From Candidatus Abyssobacteria bacterium SURF_5 (lineage in GTDB: Bacteria > Abyssobacteria > SURF-5), in contig QZKU01000139.1 of the NCBI GenBank assembly GCA_003598085.1, forward strand, positions 1 through 58,344: DNA of 58,344 nucleotides, written 5' to 3'. Positions 52,417 to 58,344 of this stretch are shown here, one piece after another. A program made the position numbers and the translations under genes. A model generated the notes under the pieces. It saw only the letters and a program-made list of their open reading frames with translations. It was not told where the DNA came from and ran no database searches. Position 1 is the first letter of the stretch; each line of letters begins with the position of its first letter.

Positions 52417-53796
52417 ATGGATGCGCCTTGTTTTTCTCGTTGCTTGCTTTCTCGGTCCCGCCTATTCGACTCCGCGCGTGCAGGGAGTCGAATGCTGATT
52501 TTGCTCATTTTCTTTTTTGCGCCGCCTGCGATGGCGCAAGATGACAACCCGACCGCGATTATGGTGCGCCCGCAATATGCTAACGTCCGTCAACTTGAGC
52601 CGGTGATACAATCCCTGTTGACTTCAGCCGGCAGCCTTACGGTTTATGATCGGACGAACTCCGTGGTGATTCGCGATATCGCTTCGAATTTACGGGCCAT
52701 TGAAGATACGGTGACACGGCTGGACGTCAAGATGCCTTCGCTCAATCTCACGTTGAAATATGCGGATCCGCTCATAGTTGCGGGCAATGTTCAGGATATT
52801 CTCAGTTCCGCAGGCGGAGTCGTTCTGCCCGATCAGCGGACGCACTCGCTCTACATAAGGGCAGTGCAATCCGATCTTGACCTGGTTGAGTCCCTTATGC
52901 CCACCTGGGACAAGCCGCTGCCGCAAGTCCTGATCGAGGTGGATATCCTGGATGTTTCCTCAGCAAAGCTGAAAGAACTCGGAGTTCAGTGGGAGCTGCG
53001 GCTGGGATATGACGGTGGAGATCATGATGCCGTTATAAATGTCAATGCAGGCAGGGAGACGCCGACTGAGCCATCGAGCGGAAGCGTTTCGTTCGGAACG
53101 CCGACGATAACAATACCAGGTGTTTATGATCTTGCCGGGAATCTCGTTACACCGCCGCAGGTGATTCCCGGCTCCGATTTCAGCGCTACGATCGATGCAC
53201 TGATTGAAGACAGCTCGACCCGGACCCTCTCAAGGCCGCGCATCATGGTTCTTGATGGCCATCCCGCCCGCTTCGAGGTCGCGACACTCGAACCGTATGC
53301 GACAACCCGCTATAATGAGAGCGGGAACGCGGCCTCGCTTGAGATCGAATTCCTCGACATCGGCATCATTCTCGAGACGATCCCGCACATCAACGAGGAT
53401 GGACTTATCCTGATGGAGATTCAGCCCGAGATCTCGCGACTGGTTCGAGAAGAATTCTTCGAGACCACTATTATCCCTGAAGAGGGAGGCGTCATCACCA
53501 ATCGAATTCGCGTGCCGGTGAAGGCTCAAAGCCGCGCAACCACGAAGGTAATGGTGCGCGACAAGCAGACCATCGTTATCGGCGGCCTCAAGACTCGCGA
53601 GGATTTTGAATCAACGAGAAAAGTGCCGGTGCTGGCAGACATTCCGATCCTCGGGATTCCATTCCGCAACCTGAATCAGGCGCACGACGACCGCGAGTTG
53701 GTTATCTTCATTACGCCGCACATATCGAATGGATTTACATCGGCGGAAGCCCGTGAGCTTCTTCCGGAAAGGCCGATGACCGAAGAGCGCGAATAA
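52417..53796 (+). CDS. secretin (type II/IV-like outer-membrane channel)
   Basis: A 459-residue secretin. A signal peptide ends near AMAQDD (about residue 39). Two short N-domains follow (VRQLEPVIQSLLTSAGSLTVYDRTNSVVIRD and a second near 110-170). The secretin core (about 180-445) has VLIEVDILDVS, STRTLSRPRIMVLDGHPARFEVA, the DKQTIVIGGL and VPVLADIPILGIPF stretches and ELVIFITPHI at the end. It forms an outer-membrane ring. It is short compared with PilQ or GspD (600-700), and no other secretion or pilus gene is near. GGGAGGGGAGA upstream supports ATG 52417. Confidence 0.9.
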   Translation: MDAPCFSRCLLSRSRLFDSARAGSRMLILLIFFFAPPAMAQDDNPTAIMVRPQYANVRQLEPVIQSLLTSAGSLTVYDRTNSVVIRDIASNLRAIEDTVTRLDVKMPSLNLTLKYADPLIVAGNVQDILSSAGGVVLPDQRTHSLYIRAVQSDLDLVESLMPTWDKPLPQVLIEVDILDVSSAKLKELGVQWELRLGYDGGDHDAVINVNAGRETPTEPSSGSVSFGTPTITIPGVYDLAGNLVTPPQVIPGSDFSATIDALIEDSSTRTLSRPRIMVLDGHPARFEVATLEPYATTRYNESGNAASLEIEFLDIGIILETIPHINEDGLILMEIQPEISRLVREEFFETTIIPEEGGVITNRIRVPVKAQSRATTKVMVRDKQTIVIGGLKTREDFESTRKVPVLADIPILGIPFRNLNQAHDDRELVIFITPHISNGFTSAEARELLPERPMTEERE

Positions 53797-53871
53797 GAAA
53801 CCACCAGATGGAAGGAGAATCCGCGCGATGGATCACAATATTCTTCTCTCCCGAAATGTCCTCTCCAGGTA

Positions 53872-53901
53872 TTGACAACGCTGGCGCTGTTCTGATATAG
53901 T
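53872..53901 (+). promoter_or_regulatory. sigma-70 promoter for the CFI-box gene
   Basis: Perfect TTGACA (53872-53877), 18-base spacer and TATAGT (53896-53901, five of six). The downstream gene starts at 54287, which leaves an unusually long leader. Confidence 0.55.
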
Positions 53902-54128
53902 CCCGCTACTATAACACCCACGCGATGAAAATAATCTCACCGTCCCCCCAAAAGGCGATTTCTCAGGATTTCACTATTACTGAAGCAATTGGAATAGTGT
54001 GCCGTATGGACTGGAGATCCACCCTGACCGGACTGGAATCAAGGCGAGTCGTATCTTTGGCGGGAACACCATCTCCAGACACTCCAAGAAAAAACGGCAT
54101 TCCTGAAGAACCGACTCTGAACTGATTC

Positions 54129-54152
54129 GGACCGAGCAAAGAGTCTCGGTCC
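54129..54152 (+). other. perfect hairpin in the CFI-box gene leader
   Basis: GGACCGAG (54129-54136), an 8-base loop and CTCGGTCC (54145-54152) form an exact stem. No T-tract follows. It could be part of a structured leader. Confidence 0.45.
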
Positions 54153-54286
54153 AATAGCGAGAAGGTTCTAAATGTCCCCTGTAATAAAGAATCTGATTGC
54201 ATATCACGGCAAGGGTTGCGCGAGCTGAGGAGCAGCCCGCCAATCGCGACAGCTGGGCTTCGTAACGTACTACTTGGGAGAAAGTC

Positions 54287-56266
54287 ATGCATCTTACTAA
54301 GGGAGTTCTTTATTTCATTACCTGTCTTATTGCTACAGTGCCGCTTCTGCTTTTTTCTGCTTCTGCATCGGAGGCGGCTGTGTACCTTAACCAGCCGCTG
54401 GTCAATTTATCCTGGAGTTCCTCCGGGGCACCCGACACGAAGGGGTATGAGGTCCATCGATCCACGACCTATAACGGCGTGTTCACAAAAATCTCCGCCA
54501 CTCTCATTGAGGCCTCAACCTGGACTGATTCGAATGTTGCCGATGGCAGCACGTACTACTACAAGCTGACGGCCATTGACACGTGTGGCAATGTGAGCGG
54601 GTTATCTATTGCTTCCGATGCAGCTGTTATAGATCTCTCAGCCCCCTCGGTCTCGGCCAACCCTCCCGGCGGAACCTACCGCCAGTCTGTTTCTGTGATG
54701 CTTGAGGCAAATGAGCCGTCCACGATCTACTATACGACCGATGGAAGCGTTCCCACGACCTCCTCTGCGGTTTTCTCGGCTCCCATAATTTTGGCGAAAA
54801 GCACCGTTCTGAAATATATCGCGGTCGACCGCGCATCAAATAAAAGCCAAACGATGACAAGCACCTATACGCTCGATGTCGGCTCGATAGATGCAGACGA
54901 TGATGGATATGATTCGGACATTGATTGCGACGATACTGATCCCTTGATCAATCCGGGCGCAAGCGAGGCCTGCGGCGATTTTGTCGACAATGATTGCGAT
55001 GCCCTGGTTGACGAAGGATGCGATGATTTAATAGCGCCTGCGTACATCGATAACTCGCTTTTCCCATTCCCGGGAAATGGAATCGATGATGACGTGATCA
55101 TACCTCCCGATACCACTATTCGCCTTCGATTAGTTGACGGAGCAGGACTCGATATTTGTGAAGAGATCTACCGAACTTCAATCACTGCATCGGCTGTCTA
55201 TATTGCAGGCGGGGAGGAATTCTTCGAGCCCCTGATCGGGGAAACCAAATTCAAGGTAATCGACGAGGGGGACTGCACTGACGCGTGGATTGTTTTCGTT
55301 CCCGATTTTGAAAATGCGTATGGTGATGGGCTTCCTGTCGGCGGGATCATTGAGGTTGTTGTCGAAGCTTCGGATGTTTTTGGCAATTACACCGTTTTCT
55401 TCGAAGGCGGCTCGTACCGGTTCAGGGTAAGCGAGAATGATCCTCTGCCGTCTCAGTCTTTTGAGGATCCCAATCCGTCAGCGGATGGCAATCTCGTGAC
55501 GGTAACGCTTCTTGAAGGGCCCAATTCGGGTGTGTTCATGCAGTATCCGGATTCCATTATGCCTGCGCCATATTTCGGGCCGCCGGCTGATATTCCCGGG
55601 CTGCCTGGCAGCGTCACCCCCGTCTTGCCGGAGCCTGTTAATCTGCAACCTCCCTGTGTGTTCTTCAATGATGAATTCAGCCTGTTCATTCCGCTTCCTG
55701 ATGGCGCTGAACCGGCCTCTTTCGAGGTTTGGCGCTTCGATGCGGTAACGGGCTGGGAGGCAGCCGACAGCGGCGACGATTGGCTCGTCAACAGGATCAA
55801 TCATGCGTCATATCCGGCTCCCAATGGTCCGCCGACGGTGGAATTGATTGTCAGCCACTTCACCGGCGCTCAGCTTGCTACGGCCTCCGTCATATATGGC
55901 GGCGGCGGCGGTGGTAGCGCCAGTTGCTTTATTGCCACGGCCGCGTACGGCTCTGCCCTCGAAAAGGACGTGATGATCTTGAGGCAATTCAGAGATACCT
56001 ATCTTTTGCCGAACGTGCTGGGAAAAGAGCTGGTTGAAATTTACTACAGAACCAGCCCGGGAATTGCACAAGTGATTGCCCGGCATGAAATGTTGCGAGC
56101 GGTAACCAGAACGATACTGATGCCCATTGTCTGGGTGTGTAAACTCTCACTTGAAACTCCCGCTCGCGCCATATGGCTCCTCATGACGATGTTAATGGGA
56201 GTTATATGCGCCGGCCTTCTCACTTTCAGAATCCGGAAAAAGAGATTCTCCAAGCAGGCCTGTTGA
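54287..56266 (+). CDS. surface protein with FN3, MopE-like motif and CFI-box C-terminus
   Basis: A 659-residue secreted protein. A signal peptide (1-31) is followed by a fibronectin-III-like domain (about 35-118), a chitobiase-C-terminal-like domain (about 120-195; [21 protein letters not shown]) and an Asp/Cys-rich MopE-type motif (about 203-246; [20 protein letters not shown] and [17 protein letters not shown]), which probably binds metal. A long beta-rich part comes next. A glycine linker leads to [10 protein letters not shown] (Cys547), [10 protein letters not shown], a C-terminal membrane helix (about 629-647) and a basic tail. That end matches CFI-box-CTERM proteins. Cell-surface location is expected; function unknown. 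AACTTGGGAG-type ribosome-binding site precedes the ATG. Confidence 0.85.
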   Translation: MHLTKGVLYFITCLIATVPLLLFSASASEAAVYLNQPLVNLSWSSSGAPDTKGYEVHRSTTYNGVFTKISATLIEASTWTDSNVADGSTYYYKLTAIDTCGNVSGLSIASDAAVIDLSAPSVSANPPGGTYRQSVSVMLEANEPSTIYYTTDGSVPTTSSAVFSAPIILAKSTVLKYIAVDRASNKSQTMTSTYTLDVGSIDADDDGYDSDIDCDDTDPLINPGASEACGDFVDNDCDALVDEGCDDLIAPAYIDNSLFPFPGNGIDDDVIIPPDTTIRLRLVDGAGLDICEEIYRTSITASAVYIAGGEEFFEPLIGETKFKVIDEGDCTDAWIVFVPDFENAYGDGLPVGGIIEVVVEASDVFGNYTVFFEGGSYRFRVSENDPLPSQSFEDPNPSADGNLVTVTLLEGPNSGVFMQYPDSIMPAPYFGPPADIPGLPGSVTPVLPEPVNLQPPCVFFNDEFSLFIPLPDGAEPASFEVWRFDAVTGWEAADSGDDWLVNRINHASYPAPNGPPTVELIVSHFTGAQLATASVIYGGGGGGSASCFIATAAYGSALEKDVMILRQFRDTYLLPNVLGKELVEIYYRTSPGIAQVIARHEMLRAVTRTILMPIVWVCKLSLETPARAIWLLMTMLMGVICAGLLTFRIRKKRFSKQAC

Positions 56267-56295
56267 GAGAAGGGGAATAAAGTAAGGAAAAGACC

Positions 56296-56365
56296 GGGCC
56301 GCTTAATCAAAAGGAAGAAGCAGATCATATCGAAAACCAAATCTTCTTCCTTTTGATGGCGGCCC
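56296..56365. repeat. long near-perfect hairpin (22 paired bases per arm)
   Basis: The outer arms GGGCCGC (56296-56302) and GCGGCCC (56359-56365) pair exactly. The inner arms ATCAAAAGGAAGAAG (56306-56320) and CTTCTTCCTTTTGAT (56343-56357) also pair exactly, with only TTA opposed to G as an internal loop. The loop is 22 bases. There is no long T-tract, though CCCCC follows. It lies between the CFI-box gene and the PPG lipoprotein gene. It could be a terminator for the long surface-protein gene, or a small mobile palindrome. Confidence 0.7.
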
Positions 56366-56393
56366 CCTTCAACTTTGATAACTTCCAGAGGGA

Positions 56394-56423
56394 TTGACCG
56401 TTCAGGGCGCAATAGAATATGAT
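56394..56423 (+). promoter_or_regulatory. possible sigma-70 promoter for the PPG lipoprotein gene
   Basis: TTGACC (56394-56399, five of six), 18 bases and TATGAT (56418-56423, five of six). The start codon is at 56502. Confidence 0.5.
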
Positions 56424-56501
56424 GCACGCGCGCAGGAAAGGAGCCGAGCAAGTGGATCAATTCGGCAGAGAACTCTTTTGGACACGAGAAAGGAGTAACG
56501 C

Positions 56502-56927
56502 ATGAAATCCCTGATGCCGCTTGTGCTTATTGGAGGATTACTCTTGTCAAGTTACGGCTGTTCGTCCGTCGGTGTCGCCGGCACAATATCTGCCGGCCAG
56601 CCGACCGAAGTGTATTCCGGGCCGATCGGAATCCCTCCCGGACATTTGCCGCCGCCCGGCCAATGCAGAATCTGGTATCCCGGTTTTCCGCCCGGCCAAC
56701 AGCCGCCCCCGGGCCATTGCGATGATCTCGAATGGCGAGTGCCGCCCGGAGCATGGCTCATTTACGGTCCGTCGGCACAATACAATGATTTCGTTGTCGC
56801 GGTTTACGACGAGCGCCAGCCGGGAGTGGTGATCTCGGTGCAATATTATGATACGGAAACCGGCCGATTTCTCAAAGAGGAAAAAGGCCGTGGCCGTGGC
56901 CGGCAAAACAAGGGTGGAAAATACTGA
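56502..56927 (+). CDS. PPG-motif lipoprotein of unknown function
   Basis: A 141-residue lipoprotein. The lipobox is SSYGCSS (Cys20) after a hydrophobic signal. The middle holds two copies of a PPG-rich phrase with cysteine: GIPPGHLPPPGQCRIWYPG, then FPPGQQPPPGHCDDL and RVPPGAWLIYG. I recall this PPGH-x-PPPG-x-C pattern in small lipoproteins of many bacteria, without known function. The C-terminus is a short strand pair and a basic tail (EKGRGRGRQNKGG). GAGAAAGGAG six bases before the ATG is a strong ribosome-binding site. Confidence 0.85.
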   Translation: MKSLMPLVLIGGLLLSSYGCSSVGVAGTISAGQPTEVYSGPIGIPPGHLPPPGQCRIWYPGFPPGQQPPPGHCDDLEWRVPPGAWLIYGPSAQYNDFVVAVYDERQPGVVISVQYYDTETGRFLKEEKGRGRGRQNKGGKY

Positions 56928-57300
56928 GGCGCACCGGCTAGATTAAACTTGCGAACATGACTGTGGGAACAGCTGCGTGCATTCTCGCGCTGTCGGCGCA
57001 ATAAGCATTCCGCACGTCGCCGCAACTGCCGCGCTACCTCCTTCTTTATCTTAGGCTCTTCCTGTTTTATCGGCATAACGGCCTCCCAAGAAATCACCGA
57101 TAGCAAACCTTAATTCTCCATCACTATCGATCCAGTCCTTTAAACCGCTATATGGAAGTTCAATCTCATCGATAAAAAATAAAATAATAAGGAAGTATAC
57201 AAAAGGGCAATATTGACATGAGATAATAAACGTGATAAGTAATTATCTGAAATTGAGCTTATTACGTACCGTGCACAGAGAAGAAACAAGGAGGGCAGCC
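56928..57300. other. intergenic region, becoming AT-rich
   Basis: 373 bases between the lipoprotein gene and the unrecognised gene. The right part (about 57140-57240) is clearly AT-rich compared with its surroundings. It holds TTGACA at 57213-57218 without a good -10 site at the right distance. On the minus strand a start-less, protein-like frame runs through 57051-57242. Confidence 0.5.
57051..57242 (-). pseudogene. possible gene remnant (start-less minus-strand frame)
   Basis: An open frame of 63 codons between stops, with no ATG, GTG or well-placed TTG. The translation has protein-like character in its second half (IDEIELPYSGLKDWIDS, then DGELRFAIGDFLGGRYADK). It ends with TAA at 57053-57051. 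It may be the 3' end of a lost gene, or chance. I do not recognise a family. Confidence 0.2.
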
Positions 57301-58272
57301 ATGGAGGCAATGATAGGGGCGGGCAAGCTTCTGATTCGTGCCGACGATCTGAGGGCGATTCGCAAAGATACCGTCAGGAAATTTTCCGCAGATATGACAG
57401 CAGGCAACGAAGCAAAATTGGATTTTAGAAGCGGGACTTTGGCCTCGGCTGATATTCCGCGGGGGAGAGGGGAAGAGGTTGGGATTGGGAAGCCTCTCTG
57501 CATCCAAATAGAACGCATTTATGTAGGCAATTTACCGAAAAGATTTCCGCCAGGAACTGATGTCTTGGTGACTTCCGGTGTTAAAGCCGCTCATACCTAT
57601 GAGGCGGTTGCGAGAGCCATCAATTTGCTGAAAAAAGATGTCAGTCGATTCACGGAGATTCAATTCAGTGCTGTGGAGCCTGGCACAAAGGTGGTTTTCT
57701 ATACTCCGGCTGCAACGGATTTTGAGACTTGGGTGACAATCGAGATTATCGACGATTCCTTTCCGAAAGAAGTCTTTGAGGAGGCTTCGCAACTATTGTC
57801 CCAGGCGGGGGCGCTTCCTCTGTTCGCTGCCACAAGTGCGTACTTTTTAGCCGGATCATTGATCTTCAAGATGATCGGAGGGATCGGTGAGAGGTTGTTT
57901 GACGGCAAGCCTCATATGTCGTGCAGTAACGAAATCAGCTTTCTTGCTTCAAGAGGCGCGGAAATAGGCGCCCATGCACTTCTTTTTGCAAATCCTCGCG
58001 ATTTGAAGGAACTGGAGAACAAATATTACATAAAGAAAGTCGGTCGCAAATACGACCTGATATCAAAGGACGACGACAACTCTTCGTACGATGGGGAGGT
58101 TCCGTATGTGATTGCAGGTCTGAGCGGAATGAAGCGAGATGATTTGGCTTCTTTCACGCCTCAAGTCGCTTCGGCAGCCGTTCTTAGTCGCTTCCTTTCC
58201 ATGGGTGAAGGCGAGGGCAAGCTAGCGGGCGCTGTGTTGGAAGGACTAACCCATCTTCCGCAGTTTGACTGA
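57301..58272 (+). CDS. unknown 323-residue protein, possible beta-sandwich (C2-like) domains
   Basis: I do not recognise this protein. After a lead of about 55 residues comes a beta-rich domain (about 69-165; IQIERIYVGNLPKRFPPG, DVLVTSGVKAAHTYEAVARAI, GTKVVFYTPA). A helical pair with a hydrophobic stretch (about 175-205, LFAATSAYFLAGSLIFKMIGGI) and a second beta-rich domain (about 210-310; GAHALLFANPRDLKELE, EVPYVIAGLSGMKRDDLASFTP) follow. The two beta domains joined by a helix pair recall C2-like architectures; that is a weak, by-eye idea. No signal peptide. ATG 57301 has AAGGAGGG at ideal spacing; GTG 57232 would add 23 residues of poor quality. Confidence 0.7.
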   Translation: MEAMIGAGKLLIRADDLRAIRKDTVRKFSADMTAGNEAKLDFRSGTLASADIPRGRGEEVGIGKPLCIQIERIYVGNLPKRFPPGTDVLVTSGVKAAHTYEAVARAINLLKKDVSRFTEIQFSAVEPGTKVVFYTPAATDFETWVTIEIIDDSFPKEVFEEASQLLSQAGALPLFAATSAYFLAGSLIFKMIGGIGERLFDGKPHMSCSNEISFLASRGAEIGAHALLFANPRDLKELENKYYIKKVGRKYDLISKDDDNSSYDGEVPYVIAGLSGMKRDDLASFTPQVASAAVLSRFLSMGEGEGKLAGAVLEGLTHLPQFD

Positions 58273-58344
58273 CATTTTCCCGGCGCAGGGCAGAGAGACG
58301 AAGAAAAAAGTCGGTATTTGCAGGTGGTACTTTTTGAAAAGCCG

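Larger units (their letters stand above)
53797..54286. other. long intergenic region and leader of the CFI-box gene
   Basis: 490 bases without a convincing gene. It holds a sigma-70-like promoter (53872-53901) and a perfect 8-bp hairpin (54129-54152). The implied transcript would have a leader of about 380 bases before the start at 54287. I compared the leader by eye with the c-di-GMP (GEMM) pattern and found no match. A 66-codon frame at 53925-54125 has no ribosome-binding site. Confidence 0.6.

Noticed and set aside
53925-54125. 66-residue frame downstream of the promoter in the CFI-box leader
   Set aside because: No ribosome-binding site and no protein-like pattern; more likely leader RNA.
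54180-54286. c-di-GMP (GEMM) riboswitch before the CFI-box gene
   Set aside because: GCAAGGGTTGCG near 54208 looked suggestive, but the conserved GCAAACC and GGGACGCAAAGCC segments are missing.
53963-54292. 109-residue minus-strand frame in the same leader
   Set aside because: It overlaps the promoter and hairpin, has no ribosome-binding site, and shows no family sequence.
56846-57106. 86-residue minus-strand frame behind the lipoprotein gene
   Set aside because: It overlaps the lipoprotein coding region, is Arg-rich and has no ribosome-binding site.
1-58344. tRNA, rRNA, CRISPR arrays, insertion sequences
   Set aside because: I looked for cloverleaf T-arms, regularly spaced repeats and transposase motifs on both strands and found none.

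Overview
The window looks like chromosomal DNA of a motile, diderm (Gram-negative-type) bacterium, probably from an uncultured or deeply branching lineage. Evidence for two membranes is LolA, a secretin and a lipoprotein with a clear lipobox. The flagellar genes follow a delta-proteobacterial or Gram-positive-like order (MotE-like, FlbD and a TIGR02530-type protein inside the operon). A DivIVA-like protein and a CFI-box surface protein add to the mosaic. There are no rRNA or tRNA genes, CRISPR arrays or transposases, so I do not assign a phylum.

Layout. 1-5.9 kb: a gene-free edge with intergenic repeats, an orphan histidine kinase with five PAS domains, a small secreted protein, and cobyric acid synthase (minus strand). 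5.9-26.7 kb: a TPR protein, a FlgN-like chaperone, an FlrB/FlrC-type sensor-regulator pair, then one long flagellar operon: flgB, flgC, fliE, fliF, fliG, fliH, fliI, fliJ, a motE-like gene, fliK, flgD, a TIGR02530-type gene, flgE, flbD, motA, motB, fliL, fliN, fliO, fliP. A match to the sigma-54 consensus (TGGCAC-N5-TTGC) lies just before flgB, directly after the gene for a sigma-54 activator, so the regulatory circuit can be read from the sequence. fliM is missing from its usual place, and fliQ, fliR, flhA and flhB do not follow fliP.

26.8-34.5 kb: Nudix hydrolase, CrtI-like oxidoreductase, O-methyltransferase-like protein, tsaB, a DUF1736/TPR membrane protein, and an amidohydrolase. 34.5-38.8 kb (minus strand): an operon of acyl-CoA carboxyltransferase, biotin carrier, methylmalonyl-CoA mutase large subunit and gamma-carbonic-anhydrase-like protein, which suggests propionyl-/methylmalonyl-CoA metabolism. 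The mutase needs cobalamin, which fits the CobQ gene. 39.3-43.6 kb: aroC and aroB behind a consensus sigma-70 promoter, then a TPR protein, a possible PD-(D/E)XK-fold protein and an ArgA-like acetyltransferase. 43.6-49.3 kb: FHA-GAF-adenylate cyclase, PP2C phosphatase, proC, DivIVA-like, lolA, DUF123 and maf, tightly packed. 49.3-58.3 kb: glpK, icd, a Trm112-like protein, a lone secretin, a CFI-box surface protein behind a long leader, a PPG-motif lipoprotein, and an unrecognised 323-residue protein.

Most promising for novelty are the unrecognised protein at 57301-58272, the possible nuclease-fold protein at 42481-43092, the non-canonical GSFTHA loop in the flagellar sigma-54 activator, the fliM-less switch gene order, and the long perfect hairpin at 56296-56365. 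Start sites are chosen from ribosome-binding sites and family N-termini and differ from the longest open frame in many genes. All assignments are by reading the sequence; no database search was run.
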